Shown: positions 29,468 through 39,397 of the stretch, one piece after another
Position numbering within the stretch: position 1 is the first letter of the stretch
Layout of the letters: each line of letters starts with the position of its first letter
DNA from: Phenylobacterium parvum
GTDB taxonomy: Bacteria > Pseudomonadota > Alphaproteobacteria > Caulobacterales > Caulobacteraceae
Reading direction: 5' to 3'
NCBI RefSeq assembly: GCF_003150835.1
Contig: NZ_CP029479.1
Location: forward strand, 2,269,501 to 2,333,500
Length of the DNA stretch: 64,000 bases
Translations under genes and position numbers: made by a program
The notes under the pieces: model-generated
Told to the model about the DNA's origin: nothing
Seen by the model: the letters and a program-made list of their open reading frames with translations, nothing else
The model's database searches: none

Positions 29468-30950
29468 ACCCTTCGCCCTGGTCGGACCGGATCGCGGACT
29501 GAGGGTGCTGACCGCCGTCAGCCCGCAGGCCGCCGCCGCGGGCCTCTTTCCCGGCCAGAGGGTGACCGACGCCCAGGCCCTGCGCCCCGACCTGGTCCTG
29601 GCCGAGGCCGAGCCGGAAGCCGACGCCCGCGCCCTGGAGGCCCTGGCCGACTGGTGCGTGCGCTTCTCCCCCGCCGTGGCCCCGGACCCGCCGGACGGCC
29701 TGTTCCTGGACATCGGCGGGGTCGCCCACCTGTGGGGCGGCGAGGCGGAGATGGCCGCCGACCTGGCCGCCCGCCTGGCGAGGGACGGCCTGACCCCCCG
29801 GATCGCCGCAGCGGATACGGCCGGCGCGGCCTGGGCCCTGGCGCGGAGCCCGGCGGCGGAGGCGGGACCGCAGGTCCTGGCCTCCTGGGATCCTGACGGG
29901 CGGGAGGCGTCGCCCCCGCCGCCAGAGCTGGCCGGCCTGCCCCTGTCGACCCTGCGCCTGTCGCCGGCGGCGGTGGAACGTCTGTCCCGGCTGGGCCTGA
30001 GGCGGATCGGCCAGCTGGCCGCCCTGCCCCGCGGCCCCCTGGCCAGGCGCTTTGGCGCCGGGGTCCTGCTGCGCCTGGACCAGGCCCTGGGCCGGGCGCC
30101 CGAGGCCCTGGCCTTCCGCCGTCCGCCCACCCCCTGGTTCGCCCGCCTGGACCTGGCCGAGCCGGTGAGCGCCCCGGACGACCTGGCCCGCCTGTGCCGG
30201 GACGTCGCCCTGCGCCTCTGCGCGCGGCTGGAGACGGCCGGGCGCGGGGCCCGCCGCCTGCGCCTGGACTTCCACCGGGTGGACGGCGCCCCCGTAGGCC
30301 TGGAGCTGGGCCTGTCCCGCCCCGCCCGGGACCCCGACCGCATCGCCCGCCTCTTCCTGCCCCGGCTGGAGACCCTGGACCCCGGCTTCGGGATCGAGGC
30401 GGTCAGCCTGCAGGCGGCGGAGGTCGAGGTCCTGTCCCCGGGCCAGGCCGACCTGGCCAGCCTGCTGGAGCCCGTCGAGGGACCCGAGGCCCTGGCGCCC
30501 CTGATCGACCGGCTGAACGCCCGGCTGGGGCCCGGGCGGGTCTGGCGCAGCCGGCCCCGGGCCAGCCATGTCCCTGAACGCTCGGTGCGCCGGACCGCCG
30601 CCCTGGAGACGGAGGCCGGCCCAGCCGTGAGATGGCCCGCCTGGCGACCCCGCCCCTTACGCCTCCTGCCTCGCCCCGAGGTCCTGGAGGCGGTGATCGC
30701 CCTGACCCCCGACGAGCCGCCCCGGCAGTTCCGCTGGCGCCGGCGCGTGCACCGCATCCGCCTGGCCGAGGGGCCCGAGCGGATCGGCGCGGAGTGGTGG
30801 CGGAGCGGGATCGAGGCGGTCCGGACCGACCAGGTGCGCGACTACTACCGGGTGGAGGACCAGGACGGGGCCCGCTTCTGGGTCTTCCGCTCGGGCCTGC
30901 ACGACCATGACCGGCCGGTGCGCTGGTGGCTGCACGGCCTGTTCGGATGA
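29385..30950 (+). CDS. imuB: ImuB, inactive Y-family polymerase-like mutasome protein
   Basis: 521 residues. The N-terminal Y-family fold begins [41 protein letters not shown] shows the ImuB version of the palm, in which the catalytic acidic residues of DinB-type polymerases are not all kept. [22 protein letters not shown] is the helix-hairpin-helix region and the C-terminus [17 protein letters not shown] is typical. ImuB links DnaE2 to the beta clamp. It overlaps imuA by 83 bases and dnaE2 by ATGA, so expression is tied to the LexA box. Confidence 0.94.
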   Translation: MSRILCVWSPNWAIETWRRRRPSAPQVEPFALVGPDRGLRVLTAVSPQAAAAGLFPGQRVTDAQALRPDLVLAEAEPEADARALEALADWCVRFSPAVAPDPPDGLFLDIGGVAHLWGGEAEMAADLAARLARDGLTPRIAAADTAGAAWALARSPAAEAGPQVLASWDPDGREASPPPPELAGLPLSTLRLSPAAVERLSRLGLRRIGQLAALPRGPLARRFGAGVLLRLDQALGRAPEALAFRRPPTPWFARLDLAEPVSAPDDLARLCRDVALRLCARLETAGRGARRLRLDFHRVDGAPVGLELGLSRPARDPDRIARLFLPRLETLDPGFGIEAVSLQAAEVEVLSPGQADLASLLEPVEGPEALAPLIDRLNARLGPGRVWRSRPRASHVPERSVRRTAALETEAGPAVRWPAWRPRPLRLLPRPEVLEAVIALTPDEPPRQFRWRRRVHRIRLAEGPERIGAEWWRSGIEAVRTDQVRDYYRVEDQDGARFWVFRSGLHDHDRPVRWWLHGLFG

Positions 30951-33900
30951 GCCGCTACGCCGAGCTGGCGGCGGCCAGCAACTTCTCCTTCCTGCGCGCC
31001 GCCTCGCATCCCGAGGAGCTGGTGCAGACCGCCGCCGCCCTGGGGCTGGAAGCCCTGGGGATCGCCGACCGCAACAGCGTCGCCGGCGTGGTGCGGGCCT
31101 GGGCGGCGGGGCGGAAGCTGGAGGCGGGGCCGCGCGTGCTGGCGGGAACGCGGCTGGTCTTCGCCGACGGGACGCCGGACCTGATCTGCTATCCGCAGGA
31201 CCGGGCCGCCTGGGGACGGCTGACCCGCCTGTTGACCCTGGGCAAGCGGCGGGCGCGCAAGGGCGGGTGCGACTTCGGCCTTGGCGACTTCCTTGACCAT
31301 GCGGAGGGCCTGCTGGGCATCGTCCTGCCCCCGGCGCCGGGGGACCCCGCCGGCGCGGACTTTCCCCGGCGGCTGGAGGCCCTGGCCCGGGCCCGGCGGG
31401 GGTCGGTCTGGCTGGGCGGAGTGCGCCGCTACGGCCCCCGCGACCTGGCGGAGCTGGCCCGGCTGGAAGCCCTGGGCGCGGCGGCGGGAGCGCCCCTGGT
31501 CGCGGTGGGCGAGGTGCTCTACCACGACGCCCGCCGGCGGCCCCTGCAGGACGTCCTGACCTGTATCCGCGAGGGCTGCACGATCCACGAGGCGGGGCTG
31601 AGGCTGGAGGCCAACGCCGAGCGCCGTCTGAAGTCTCCCGCCGAGATGGCCCGCCTGTTCGCCCGCTTCCCCGGCGCCGTCGAGCGCAGCCTGGAGATCG
31701 CCGGCCGGGTCGGCTTCGACCTGTCGGAACTGCGGTACGAATACCCCGACGAGCCCGTCCCGCCGGGCAAGACCGCCCTGCAGCACCTGCGCGACCTGAC
31801 CTGGGAGGGGGCGGCCTGGCGCTTCGAGGGCGGGCTGGGCGAACGCGAGCGGCGGACCCTGGAGCACGAGCTCGACCTGATCGGCAAGCTGGGCTTTCCC
31901 AACTACTTCCTGACCGTCCACGACATTGTCCGCTGGGCGCGGGAGCAGGGCATCCTCTGCCAGGGGCGCGGGTCGGCGGCCAACTCCGTGGTCTGCTTCT
32001 GCCTGGGCATCACCGCCGTCGACCCCACCAAGAAGGACCAGGACCTGCTGTTCTCGCGCTTCATCTCCGAGGCGCGGGGCGAGCCGCCGGACATCGACGT
32101 CGACTTCGAGCACGAGCGGCGCGAGGAGGTCATGCAGTACCTGTTCCGCCGCTATGGCCGCGAGCGGGCGGCCATCGCCGCCACGGTGATCCACTTCCGG
32201 CCGCGCATGGCCATCCGCCAGGTGGGCAAGGCCCTGGGCCTGACCGAGGACGTCACCGCCGCCCTGGCCGGCACGGTCTGGGGGCCCTGGAGCGGCATGA
32301 GCCCGGACCCCTACATCCGCCAGGCGGGCCTGGACCCGGACGCCCCGGAGATTCGCCGGGCCACCACCCTGGCCGGCGAGTTGCTGGGCTTTCCCCGCCA
32401 CCTGTCCCAGCACGTGGGCGGCTATGTCCTGACCCGGGGCCGGCTGGACGAGATGGCGCCCATCGGCAACGCCGCCATGCCCGACCGCACCTTCATCGAG
32501 TGGGACAAGGACGACATCGACGCCCTGGGCCTGATGAAGGTGGACATCCTGGCCCTGGGCATGCTGAGCGCCCTGCGCAAGAGCTTTGCGATGATCCCCC
32601 CGCGGGCCGACGGGACCCGGCTGACCGACATCGCCCAGGTCCCCCAGGAGGTCCCCCAGGTCTACGACATGCTGTGCCGGGCGGATTCCGTGGGCGTCTT
32701 CCAGGTGGAGAGCCGGGCGCAGATGTCCATGCTGCCGCGCCTGAAGCCCCGGCGGTTCTACGACCTGGTGATCGAGGTGGCGATCGTGCGGCCCGGCCCC
32801 ATCCAGGGCGACATGGTCCATCCCTACCTGCGCCGGCGCGACGGGACCGACCCGGTGGACTTCCCCGCCCCCGCGCCGGAGCACGGCCCGCCGGACGAGC
32901 TGCACCGGGTGCTGGGCAAGACCCTGGGGGTGCCCCTGTTCCAGGAACAGGCCATGCGCCTGGCCATCGAGGCGGCCCGGTTCAGCGAGAACGACGCCGA
33001 CGGCCTGCGCCGGGCCATGGCCACATTCCGCAACCTGGGGAGCGTCAGCGAATACCGTCGCCGCTTCCTGGAGGGCATGACCGGGCGGGGCTACGATCCG
33101 GACTTCGCCGAGCGCTGCTTCCGCCAGATCGAGGGGTTCGGCTCCTACGGCTTCCCCGAGAGCCACGCCATCAGCTTCGCCCTCCTGGTCTACGCCTCGG
33201 CCTGGGTGAAGTGGCGCTGGCCCGACGCCTTCTGCGCGGCCCTGATCAATTCCCAGCCCATGGGCTTCTACCAGCCCGCCCAGCTGGTGCGCGACGCCCA
33301 GGCGCACGGGGTGGAGGTGCGACCCGTCGACGTGATGGCCAGCGACTGGGACTGCACCCTGGAGCCGGTTCCCGGCCGGCGTCTGAGGGCCGTGCGCCTG
33401 GGCCTGCGACAGGTGCGGGGCCTGGCCCGGGAGGACGCCGCCCGACTGCTCCGGGTCCGCGACCGGGGCGCCCGCGCCGTCGCCGACTTCGCCCGGGAGG
33501 TGAGCGGCCGGGGGATGGAGCTGCTGGCCGAGGCCGACGCCTTCGCCGGGCTCGGGGTGAGCCGGCGCCAGGCCCTGTGGGCGGTGAAGGGGCTGGCCGG
33601 CGCCGACCGGGCCGACCGCGAGGCGCCCCTGGCGGCCGGGGCCGACCTGCCCGAGCCGGAGGCCGCCCTGCCGGTCATGACCGCCGCCCGGGAGACCGCC
33701 GAGGACTATCGGACCCTGCGCCTGTCCCTGAAGGCCCACCCCTGCGCCTTCCTGCGCGGCGAGCTGGCGGCGCGGGGCGCACGGACGGCGGCCGAGCTGG
33801 GGCGGATGCGCGATGGGCGCCGCACCGCGGTGGCCGGCCTGGTCCTGGTGCGCCAGAGGCCCGGGACGGCCAAGGGCGTGGTCTTCATGACCCTGGAGGA

Positions 33901-34144
33901 CGAGACCGGCGCGGCCAACATCATCGTCTGGAAGGACGTCTTCGAGGCGCACAGGCCGGCGGTCATGCGCTCGGGCCTGGTGCTGGTGGAGGGCCGGCTG
34001 CAGGTGGCCGGCCAGATCGTCCACCTGGTGGCCGAGCGGATCACCGACCTGTCCTTCCTGGCCGCCGCACTGAGGACGGAGGAGGCCGGCGAGGCCCCGC
34101 CCGCCGGTGGCGGACGGCTGGTGGCCAGCCGGGACTTCCATTGA
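30947..34144 (+). CDS. dnaE2: Error-prone DNA polymerase DnaE2
   Basis: 1065 residues, C-family polymerase. The PHP domain starts [22 protein letters not shown]. The palm has [18 protein letters not shown] and [17 protein letters not shown] with its catalytic aspartates, and later [17 protein letters not shown] and [21 protein letters not shown]-terminal OB fold ([36 protein letters not shown]) closes it. It performs damage-induced mutagenic synthesis with ImuA and ImuB. The ATG overlapping the imuB stop fits the DnaE2 N-terminus better than an in-frame start 21 bases upstream. Confidence 0.96.
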   Translation: MSRYAELAAASNFSFLRAASHPEELVQTAAALGLEALGIADRNSVAGVVRAWAAGRKLEAGPRVLAGTRLVFADGTPDLICYPQDRAAWGRLTRLLTLGKRRARKGGCDFGLGDFLDHAEGLLGIVLPPAPGDPAGADFPRRLEALARARRGSVWLGGVRRYGPRDLAELARLEALGAAAGAPLVAVGEVLYHDARRRPLQDVLTCIREGCTIHEAGLRLEANAERRLKSPAEMARLFARFPGAVERSLEIAGRVGFDLSELRYEYPDEPVPPGKTALQHLRDLTWEGAAWRFEGGLGERERRTLEHELDLIGKLGFPNYFLTVHDIVRWAREQGILCQGRGSAANSVVCFCLGITAVDPTKKDQDLLFSRFISEARGEPPDIDVDFEHERREEVMQYLFRRYGRERAAIAATVIHFRPRMAIRQVGKALGLTEDVTAALAGTVWGPWSGMSPDPYIRQAGLDPDAPEIRRATTLAGELLGFPRHLSQHVGGYVLTRGRLDEMAPIGNAAMPDRTFIEWDKDDIDALGLMKVDILALGMLSALRKSFAMIPPRADGTRLTDIAQVPQEVPQVYDMLCRADSVGVFQVESRAQMSMLPRLKPRRFYDLVIEVAIVRPGPIQGDMVHPYLRRRDGTDPVDFPAPAPEHGPPDELHRVLGKTLGVPLFQEQAMRLAIEAARFSENDADGLRRAMATFRNLGSVSEYRRRFLEGMTGRGYDPDFAERCFRQIEGFGSYGFPESHAISFALLVYASAWVKWRWPDAFCAALINSQPMGFYQPAQLVRDAQAHGVEVRPVDVMASDWDCTLEPVPGRRLRAVRLGLRQVRGLAREDAARLLRVRDRGARAVADFAREVSGRGMELLAEADAFAGLGVSRRQALWAVKGLAGADRADREAPLAAGADLPEPEAALPVMTAARETAEDYRTLRLSLKAHPCAFLRGELAARGARTAAELGRMRDGRRTAVAGLVLVRQRPGTAKGVVFMTLEDETGAANIIVWKDVFEAHRPAVMRSGLVLVEGRLQVAGQIVHLVAERITDLSFLAAALRTEEAGEAPPAGGGRLVASRDFH

Positions 34145-34205
34145 GCCCCGGAACTTGACGCCCATCCGGACCTGCGGCGAAGTCAAGGCGACAGGGAGAC
34201 ACGCC

Positions 34206-35708
34206 ATGCTCAAGATGCTCGCCAGGGCCGCCGCCCTCGCCCTTCCTCTGCTGGCCGGGATCGCCGCGGCCGAACCCGCCCGGGTGAAGGTCGAGACAGG
34301 CGTCCTGGCGGGAGAGGCGAAGGACGGCGTGGGCGTCTGGCGCGCCATCCCCTACGCCGCCCCGCCCGTGGGCGAGCGCCGCTGGGCGCCGCCGGCCCGG
34401 GCCGCAGCCTGGAAAGGCGATCGCGACGCGACCAAGAACGGCCCCTCCTGCGTCCAGAAGATGAACGCCGACGGGACCCCGAACGGCGGCGGCGCCAATG
34501 GCCCCATGAGCGAGGACTGCCTGCAGCTCAACGTCTTCGCCCCGGTTGAGGCCCGCAAGGCGCCGGTCATGGTCTGGATCCACGGCGGCAGCCACCGGGA
34601 GGGGGCCGGCTGGATCTACGACGGCTCGGCCTTCGCCCGGCAGGGGATCGTGGTGGTGACGATCAACTACCGGCTGGGCCCGCTGGGTTATTTCGCCCAC
34701 CCCGCCCTGACCGCGGCGGCGCGCAAGGACGAACCCCTCGCCAACTACGGCCTGATGGACCAGGTCGCCGCCCTCCAGTGGGTGAAGAGCAACATCGCCG
34801 CCTTCGGGGGCGATCCCCGGCAGGTGACGGTGTTCGGCGAGAGCGCCGGGGGCATGAGCACCCTGGCCCTGCTGGCGACGCCGTCGGCCAAGGGCCTCTA
34901 CGCCCGCGCCATCGTCCAGTCGGGCGGCGGCTGGTTCCCGCCGACGACCCTGGCCGCCAAGGCCGAGACGGGCGAGAAGGCCCTGGCGGCCCTGGGCCAT
35001 GCCAAGGCCTCAGCCGCCGACCTGCGGACCCTGCCGGCCGAGACCCTGATCAAGGGCGTCGGCGGGAGTTTCGGCCCGATCCCGGACGGGCGTCTGCTGA
35101 AGGAGACCCCCACCCAGGCCTTCGCCGCCGGCCGGGCCGCCGACGTGCCGCTGATCATCGGCTGGAATTCCGGCGAGGACTCCCTGATGGGCCCCTGGCG
35201 CCCGGAAATGGCGGCCAGCCTCCCGCCCGGCGTCCGTGCGGCCTATCCTGCCGAAGCCGCCAAGGGCGACGAGACCCTGGCCCGCGCCGTCTTCACCGAC
35301 CGGGCCATGGGCGCCCCGGCCCGCTGGATCGCCCGCCAGGCGGCCTCGGGCGCCCCGGCCTGGCTCTACCACTTCTCCTATGTGGGAACCCGCTTCCGGC
35401 CCTTCACAGACCGGGCCGCACACGCCGCGGAGATCCAGTACGTCTTCCAGTACTGGGGCCGGCGGACCCCCATGTCGGCGGTGTCGGAAGAGGACCGCGC
35501 CATGGCCGTCCTGATGAACGGCTGCTGGACGGCCTTCGCGAAGACAGGACGCCCGGACTGCCCCGGCGGCCAGGCCTGGCCTGTCTATTCGCGGGATGCG
35601 GACACCCTGCTGGAGTTCGGCCGCGAGACCGGCCTGAGGACCGGATTCCAGGCGGGTCGCCTCGACTTCCAGGAGGCCAGGACCCTGTCGGGCCTCGGGT
35701 TGCGGTAA
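34206..35708 (+). CDS. Exported type B carboxylesterase
   Basis: 500 residues. A signal peptide (LARAAALALPLLAGIAAAEP) precedes an alpha/beta-hydrolase domain. The nucleophile motif GESAGG is at 211-216 (S213), the oxyanion region is MVWIHGGSHREGAG near 122-135, and SEDCLQLNVF is the family signature 2 region. An acidic residue in WNSGEDSLM and a histidine in RAAHAAEIQYVF are candidates for the rest of the triad. The substrate is an unknown ester in the periplasm. It stands alone between dnaE2 and a repeat region. Confidence 0.88.
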   Translation: MLKMLARAAALALPLLAGIAAAEPARVKVETGVLAGEAKDGVGVWRAIPYAAPPVGERRWAPPARAAAWKGDRDATKNGPSCVQKMNADGTPNGGGANGPMSEDCLQLNVFAPVEARKAPVMVWIHGGSHREGAGWIYDGSAFARQGIVVVTINYRLGPLGYFAHPALTAAARKDEPLANYGLMDQVAALQWVKSNIAAFGGDPRQVTVFGESAGGMSTLALLATPSAKGLYARAIVQSGGGWFPPTTLAAKAETGEKALAALGHAKASAADLRTLPAETLIKGVGGSFGPIPDGRLLKETPTQAFAAGRAADVPLIIGWNSGEDSLMGPWRPEMAASLPPGVRAAYPAEAAKGDETLARAVFTDRAMGAPARWIARQAASGAPAWLYHFSYVGTRFRPFTDRAAHAAEIQYVFQYWGRRTPMSAVSEEDRAMAVLMNGCWTAFAKTGRPDCPGGQAWPVYSRDADTLLEFGRETGLRTGFQAGRLDFQEARTLSGLGLR

Positions 35709-35714
35709 AGTCCA

Positions 35715-35826
35715 TTGCTCCCCCAAGGGGGAGCTCCGGCCGCAGGCTGGTGAGGGGGTCTGCTGAGCCGCCGCTGACCTCCTCCGGCCCGCTTCGCGGT
35801 CCACCTCCCCCTGGGGGGAGGAATTA
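35715..35826. repeat. Intergenic mosaic repeat, one inverted pair
   Basis: CTCCCCCAAGGGGGAG and CCTCCCCCTGGGGGGAGG halves occur within the 186-base gap before pyk. Here the two halves are arranged tail-to-tail (GAGGGGGTC then GACCTCCTC), the reverse of the order at 50207. Confidence 0.88.
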
Positions 35827-35894
35827 GGCGCCACCGTTAAACCCCTTTCAAAGTTTAGGGCTAAGGGTGAACCCAATCCGAAGCAGGACCCCTC

Positions 35895-37316
35895 ATGATT
35901 CGCGCCCGCAGAGCCCGCATTGTCGCCACCCTCGGACCGGCGACCCGTGAGCCGGAGCAGATCATCGCCCTGGCCCGCGCCGGCGCCGACGTCTTCCGGG
36001 TCAATTTCAGTCATGGCGAGCATTCCGACCACGCCACCGCGATCGCCCGGGTCCGGGCCGCCGAGGCCGAGGTGGGGCGGCCCCTGGCCGTCCTGGCCGA
36101 CCTGCAGGGCCCCAAGATCCGGCTGGGCGAGTTCCGCGACGGGCGCGTCGAGCTGACGCGGGGCCAGGCCTTCCGTCTCGACCGCGACCCGACCCCCGGG
36201 GATTCCCATCGGGTCTGCGTGCCCCATCCCGAGATCTTCGCCGCCCTGAAGACCGGCGCGGATGTGCTGCTGGACGACGGCAAGGTCCGCCTGAAGGTCG
36301 GCCGCTTTGGCGTGGACTTCGCCGAGACCGAGGTGATCAGCGGCGAGGCCCTGTCGGACCACAAGGGCCTGAACCTGCCCGGCCTGGCCATTCCCATCCC
36401 CGCCCTGACCGAGAAGGACCGGATCGACCTGGACTTCGCCCTGGCCCAGGGCGTGGACTGGGTGGCCCTGTCCTTCGTCCAGCGCGCCGCCGACATGGCC
36501 GAGTTGAGGCAGATCGTCCTGGGCCGCGCAGGCGTGCTAGCCAAGATCGAGAAACCCGCCGCCCTGGAGGCCCTGGACGAAATCCTGGACCTGTCCGAGG
36601 CCGTCATGGTGGCCCGCGGCGACCTGGGCGTGGAGCTGGCGCCCGAGGACGTTCCGGTGGTCCAGAAGACCCTGGTGCGCGCGGCGAGAACGCGGGGCAT
36701 CCCCGTCATCGTGGCCACCCAGATGCTGGAGTCCATGATCCACTCGCCGACTCCCACCCGAGCCGAGGCCTCGGACGTGGCCGCCGCCGTCTATGAGGGC
36801 GCCGACGCCGTCATGCTGTCGGCCGAGACCGCCGCAGGCGAGTATCCCATGGAGGCGGTGACCATGATGGACCGGATCCTGGCGCGGGTGGAGCGGGATC
36901 CCCGCTGGCCCGAGCTGATGGCCGCCGAATACCCGGTGGAGGACGCCGACGCCGACGCCCTGGTCGCCGCCGCACGGCGGGCCGCCGACTCCGCCTCGAC
37001 AGGCTGCCTCGCCGCCTTCACCACCACCGGCCAGACCGCCCTTCGCCTGTCGCGGGAGCGCCCCCTCCAGCCGACCCTGGCCCTGACCACCCGCCTGGCC
37101 ACCGCCCGGCGCCTGGCCCTGGCCTGGGGGGTCGAGGCGAGGGTGGTCGACATCATCACCGATCCCGAGGACCTGGCCCGGGTCGCCGTGGACGAGGCCC
37201 TGGCGGCGGGCCTCTGCCCGCCCGGGCACAGGGTGCTGATCCTGGCCGGCCTGCCCATGGGCTCACCCGGGGCGGCCAACATCCTGCGGATCGCGCACGC
37301 CCCCCTGAGACGCTGA
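35895..37316 (+). CDS. pyk: Pyruvate kinase
   Basis: 473 residues. RRARIVATLGPATREPEQI at the N-terminus, RVNFSHGEH, ADLQGPKIRLGEF, LSFVQRAADM, the active-site lysine in VLAKIEKPAALEAL, MVARGDLGVELAPEDVP and VATQMLESMI are diagnostic. It forms pyruvate and ATP from phosphoenolpyruvate in the lower glycolytic or Entner-Doudoroff route. AGGA lies seven bases before the ATG. A probable glucokinase gene follows on the same strand 100 bases later. Confidence 0.96.
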   Translation: MIRARRARIVATLGPATREPEQIIALARAGADVFRVNFSHGEHSDHATAIARVRAAEAEVGRPLAVLADLQGPKIRLGEFRDGRVELTRGQAFRLDRDPTPGDSHRVCVPHPEIFAALKTGADVLLDDGKVRLKVGRFGVDFAETEVISGEALSDHKGLNLPGLAIPIPALTEKDRIDLDFALAQGVDWVALSFVQRAADMAELRQIVLGRAGVLAKIEKPAALEALDEILDLSEAVMVARGDLGVELAPEDVPVVQKTLVRAARTRGIPVIVATQMLESMIHSPTPTRAEASDVAAAVYEGADAVMLSAETAAGEYPMEAVTMMDRILARVERDPRWPELMAAEYPVEDADADALVAAARRAADSASTGCLAAFTTTGQTALRLSRERPLQPTLALTTRLATARRLALAWGVEARVVDIITDPEDLARVAVDEALAAGLCPPGHRVLILAGLPMGSPGAANILRIAHAPLRR

Positions 37317-37416
37317 GGCCCACCCCCAAAGGAAGGCGTGCAAGGCGGCCAGGTTTGGGCTATTCCCCGCGCCGCGCGCCCGGACCGGCGCATGCCTGCG
37401 CCTGCGGGGTGAGACC

Positions 37417-38391
37417 TTGAAGAACGTGTACACCGGGCTTGTCGGCGACATCGGCGGCACCCACGCCCGCCTCGCCCTGGTCGACGAGGAAGGGCATATC
37501 CGCCACCCCGTCACCTACGAGGAGAGGAACTATCCCTCCCTGACGGAGGTGATCGCGACCTACCTGGAGAAGACCCTGGGCCGGAAGCGGCCGGGACGCG
37601 CCGTCCTGGCGGTGGCCGGGCCGGTGGTGGATGGCGAGATCCAGTTCACCAACAACAGCTGGCGGGCCTCCGAGGGCGAGCTCTTCGTCGCCTTCGAGTT
37701 CGAGTCCGTCCGGCTGATCAATGACTTCGCCGCCCAGGCCCTGGCGGCCCCGCTCCTGCCGGCGGACACCCTGAGGCGGATCGGCCCGGATGTCCGGGGA
37801 GCTGACTTCGCCCCCCTGGTGGTCCTGGGCGCCGGCACGGGCTTCGGCGTCGCGGGCCTGGCCCGGTCGGAAAGGGGGGACGTGGAGGTGGCCGGCGAGG
37901 GGGGCCATGCGGCCTTCGCCCCGACCGACGACGTCGAGATCGAGGTCGACCGGATCCTCAGCCGCCGCTTTGGCCGAACCTCCATCGAGCGGATCCTTTC
38001 GGGTCCTGGCTTGTTCAACCTCTATTCGGCCCTGGCGGAGATCCGCGGTGTCGAGCCGGTCCTGGCGGACGAGGCGGCGGTCACTGCGGCGGCGGGCAAG
38101 GGCGAGGCCCTCGCCAGCGAGACCCTGGACCGCTTCTGCGCCATCCTCGGATCCGTCGCCGGCGACCTGGCCCTGACCTACGGCGCCCGGGGCGGGGTCT
38201 ATATCTCGGGCGGCCTGGCGCCGCGCATGGCCGACCGGCTTGCGGGCGGCGATTTCCGCCGCCGCTTCGAGGCCAAGGGCCGGATGAGCGCCTACATGGC
38301 CGAGATCCCGACCACCCTCATCCAGCACCCCTACGCCGCCCTGGTGGGCGCGGCCCGGGCCCTGAAGCGGCCGGCCGTCGGCCTGCGCTGA
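37417..38391 (+). CDS. glk: Glucokinase
   Basis: 324 residues. The phosphate-binding LVGDIGGTHARLALVD near residue 8, the VAGPVVDGEIQFTNNSWRAS substrate segment, RLINDFAAQALAAP with the catalytic aspartate, VVLGAGTGFGVAG and GEGGHAAFAPTDD mark a bacterial glucokinase (Glk family rather than ROK). It phosphorylates cytoplasmic glucose. The start is a TTG at 37417 behind GGGGTGAG; a GTG nine bases later is also possible. Confidence 0.92.
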   Translation: MKNVYTGLVGDIGGTHARLALVDEEGHIRHPVTYEERNYPSLTEVIATYLEKTLGRKRPGRAVLAVAGPVVDGEIQFTNNSWRASEGELFVAFEFESVRLINDFAAQALAAPLLPADTLRRIGPDVRGADFAPLVVLGAGTGFGVAGLARSERGDVEVAGEGGHAAFAPTDDVEIEVDRILSRRFGRTSIERILSGPGLFNLYSALAEIRGVEPVLADEAAVTAAAGKGEALASETLDRFCAILGSVAGDLALTYGARGGVYISGGLAPRMADRLAGGDFRRRFEAKGRMSAYMAEIPTTLIQHPYAALVGAARALKRPAVGLR

Positions 38392-38411
38392 TCGCCGGCC
38401 TTCCGTCAGTC

Positions 38412-38594
38412 GCCGTTGACCCCCTCCGTCCCGGGGCGCCGCACCGGTCCACCTCCCCCTGGGGGGAGGAATTACAGAGCTATTGCTCCCCCAAGGGGGA
38501 GCTCCGGGCGAAGCCCGGTCAGGGGGTCAATCCCCATCGCCGCTGACCCCCTCCGGCCCGCTGCGCGGCCCACCTCCCCCTTGGGGGAGGAATT
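38412..38594. repeat. Intergenic mosaic repeat, three half-units
   Basis: The gap between glk and the enoyl-CoA hydratase stop codon contains two forward half-units (CCGTTGACCCCCTCCG and CCGCTGACCCCCTCCG starts) around one reversed unit with CTCCCCCAAGGGGGAG. Each ends in GGAGGAATT-like sequence. No gene is seen. Confidence 0.88.
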
Positions 38595-38611
38595 GGGGGA
38601 CCTGCTAGCGC

Positions 38612-39397
38612 CTACCGGCCCTTGAAGTTGCCTGGCCGCCGCTCGGCCACGGCGCGGACGCCCTCGGCGAAGTCCTCGGTGGCGCGCAGGATGGTCTGCT
38701 GGCCATGCTCGTGGTCGGTCTGGGCCCGGACGGCGGCGGCGAGGCCGGCGCGCAGGGTCTTGCGGGTGGCGACCACCGCCAGGGGGGCGTTCTCGGCGAT
38801 CTCGGCGGCGAGGGCCTTGGCCGCCTCGAGCAGTTCGGGCTGGGGGACCACCTCGTCCACCAGGCCCCAGGCCAGGGCCTCCTCGGGCTTCACCCGACGG
38901 CCCGTCAGGAACATGAGGTTAGCCCTCTGCTCGCCGATCACCCGGGGCAGGGTGTGGGTCAGGCCGAAGCCGGGATGGAAGCCCAGCTTGACGAAATTGG
39001 CCGTGAACCGGGCCTCGGGCGAGGCGATGCGGAAGTCTGCGACGAGGGCCAGGCCCAGGCCCGCGCCCACCGCGGCGCCCTGCACGGCGGCGATGATGGG
39101 GGTCTCCACCGAGAACAGGCGCACGGCCTGGGTGTAGAGGTCGTTGATCCCGTTCATTCCCGAGCCGCCGATCCCGTCCGGGGCGACAAGGTCGGCGCCG
39201 GCGCAGAAGGCCTTGCCGGCCGAGGCGAGGACGACGGCCCGGACCTCGTCGTCGGCGTCGATCTTCTCGAGGAGGTCGGCCAGGTCGCGCATCAGCGGCA
39301 CGGAGACGTGGTTGTTGGGCGGCCGGTCGAGGGTGACCACGGCGATGTGGCCGGTCTTCTCGACGGTGATCTCGGGGCGCTCGGTCGTCGTGGTCAT
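38612..39397 (-). CDS. Enoyl-CoA hydratase/isomerase family protein
   Basis: 261 residues, crotonase fold. AGKAFCAGADL near 63 forms part of the oxyanion hole, and IIAAVQGAAVGAGLGLALVADFRIAS near 105 forms the other. ARFTANFVKLGFHPGFGLTHTLPRVIG carries the position where active hydratases have the second catalytic glutamate; here FHPGFG replaces the usual acidic residue, so activity may be isomerase-like or altered. It overlaps the acyl-CoA dehydrogenase stop by four bases (ATGA) in the same operon and points to acyl-CoA degradation. Confidence 0.88.
   Translation of the reverse strand: MTTTTERPEITVEKTGHIAVVTLDRPPNNHVSVPLMRDLADLLEKIDADDEVRAVVLASAGKAFCAGADLVAPDGIGGSGMNGINDLYTQAVRLFSVETPIIAAVQGAAVGAGLGLALVADFRIASPEARFTANFVKLGFHPGFGLTHTLPRVIGEQRANLMFLTGRRVKPEEALAWGLVDEVVPQPELLEAAKALAAEIAENAPLAVVATRKTLRAGLAAAVRAQTDHEHGQQTILRATEDFAEGVRAVAERRPGNFKGR

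Noticed and set aside
30845..34348. 1167-residue complementary-strand frame over dnaE2
   Set aside because: Same reason: a shadow of a well-defined polymerase gene with no domain of its own.
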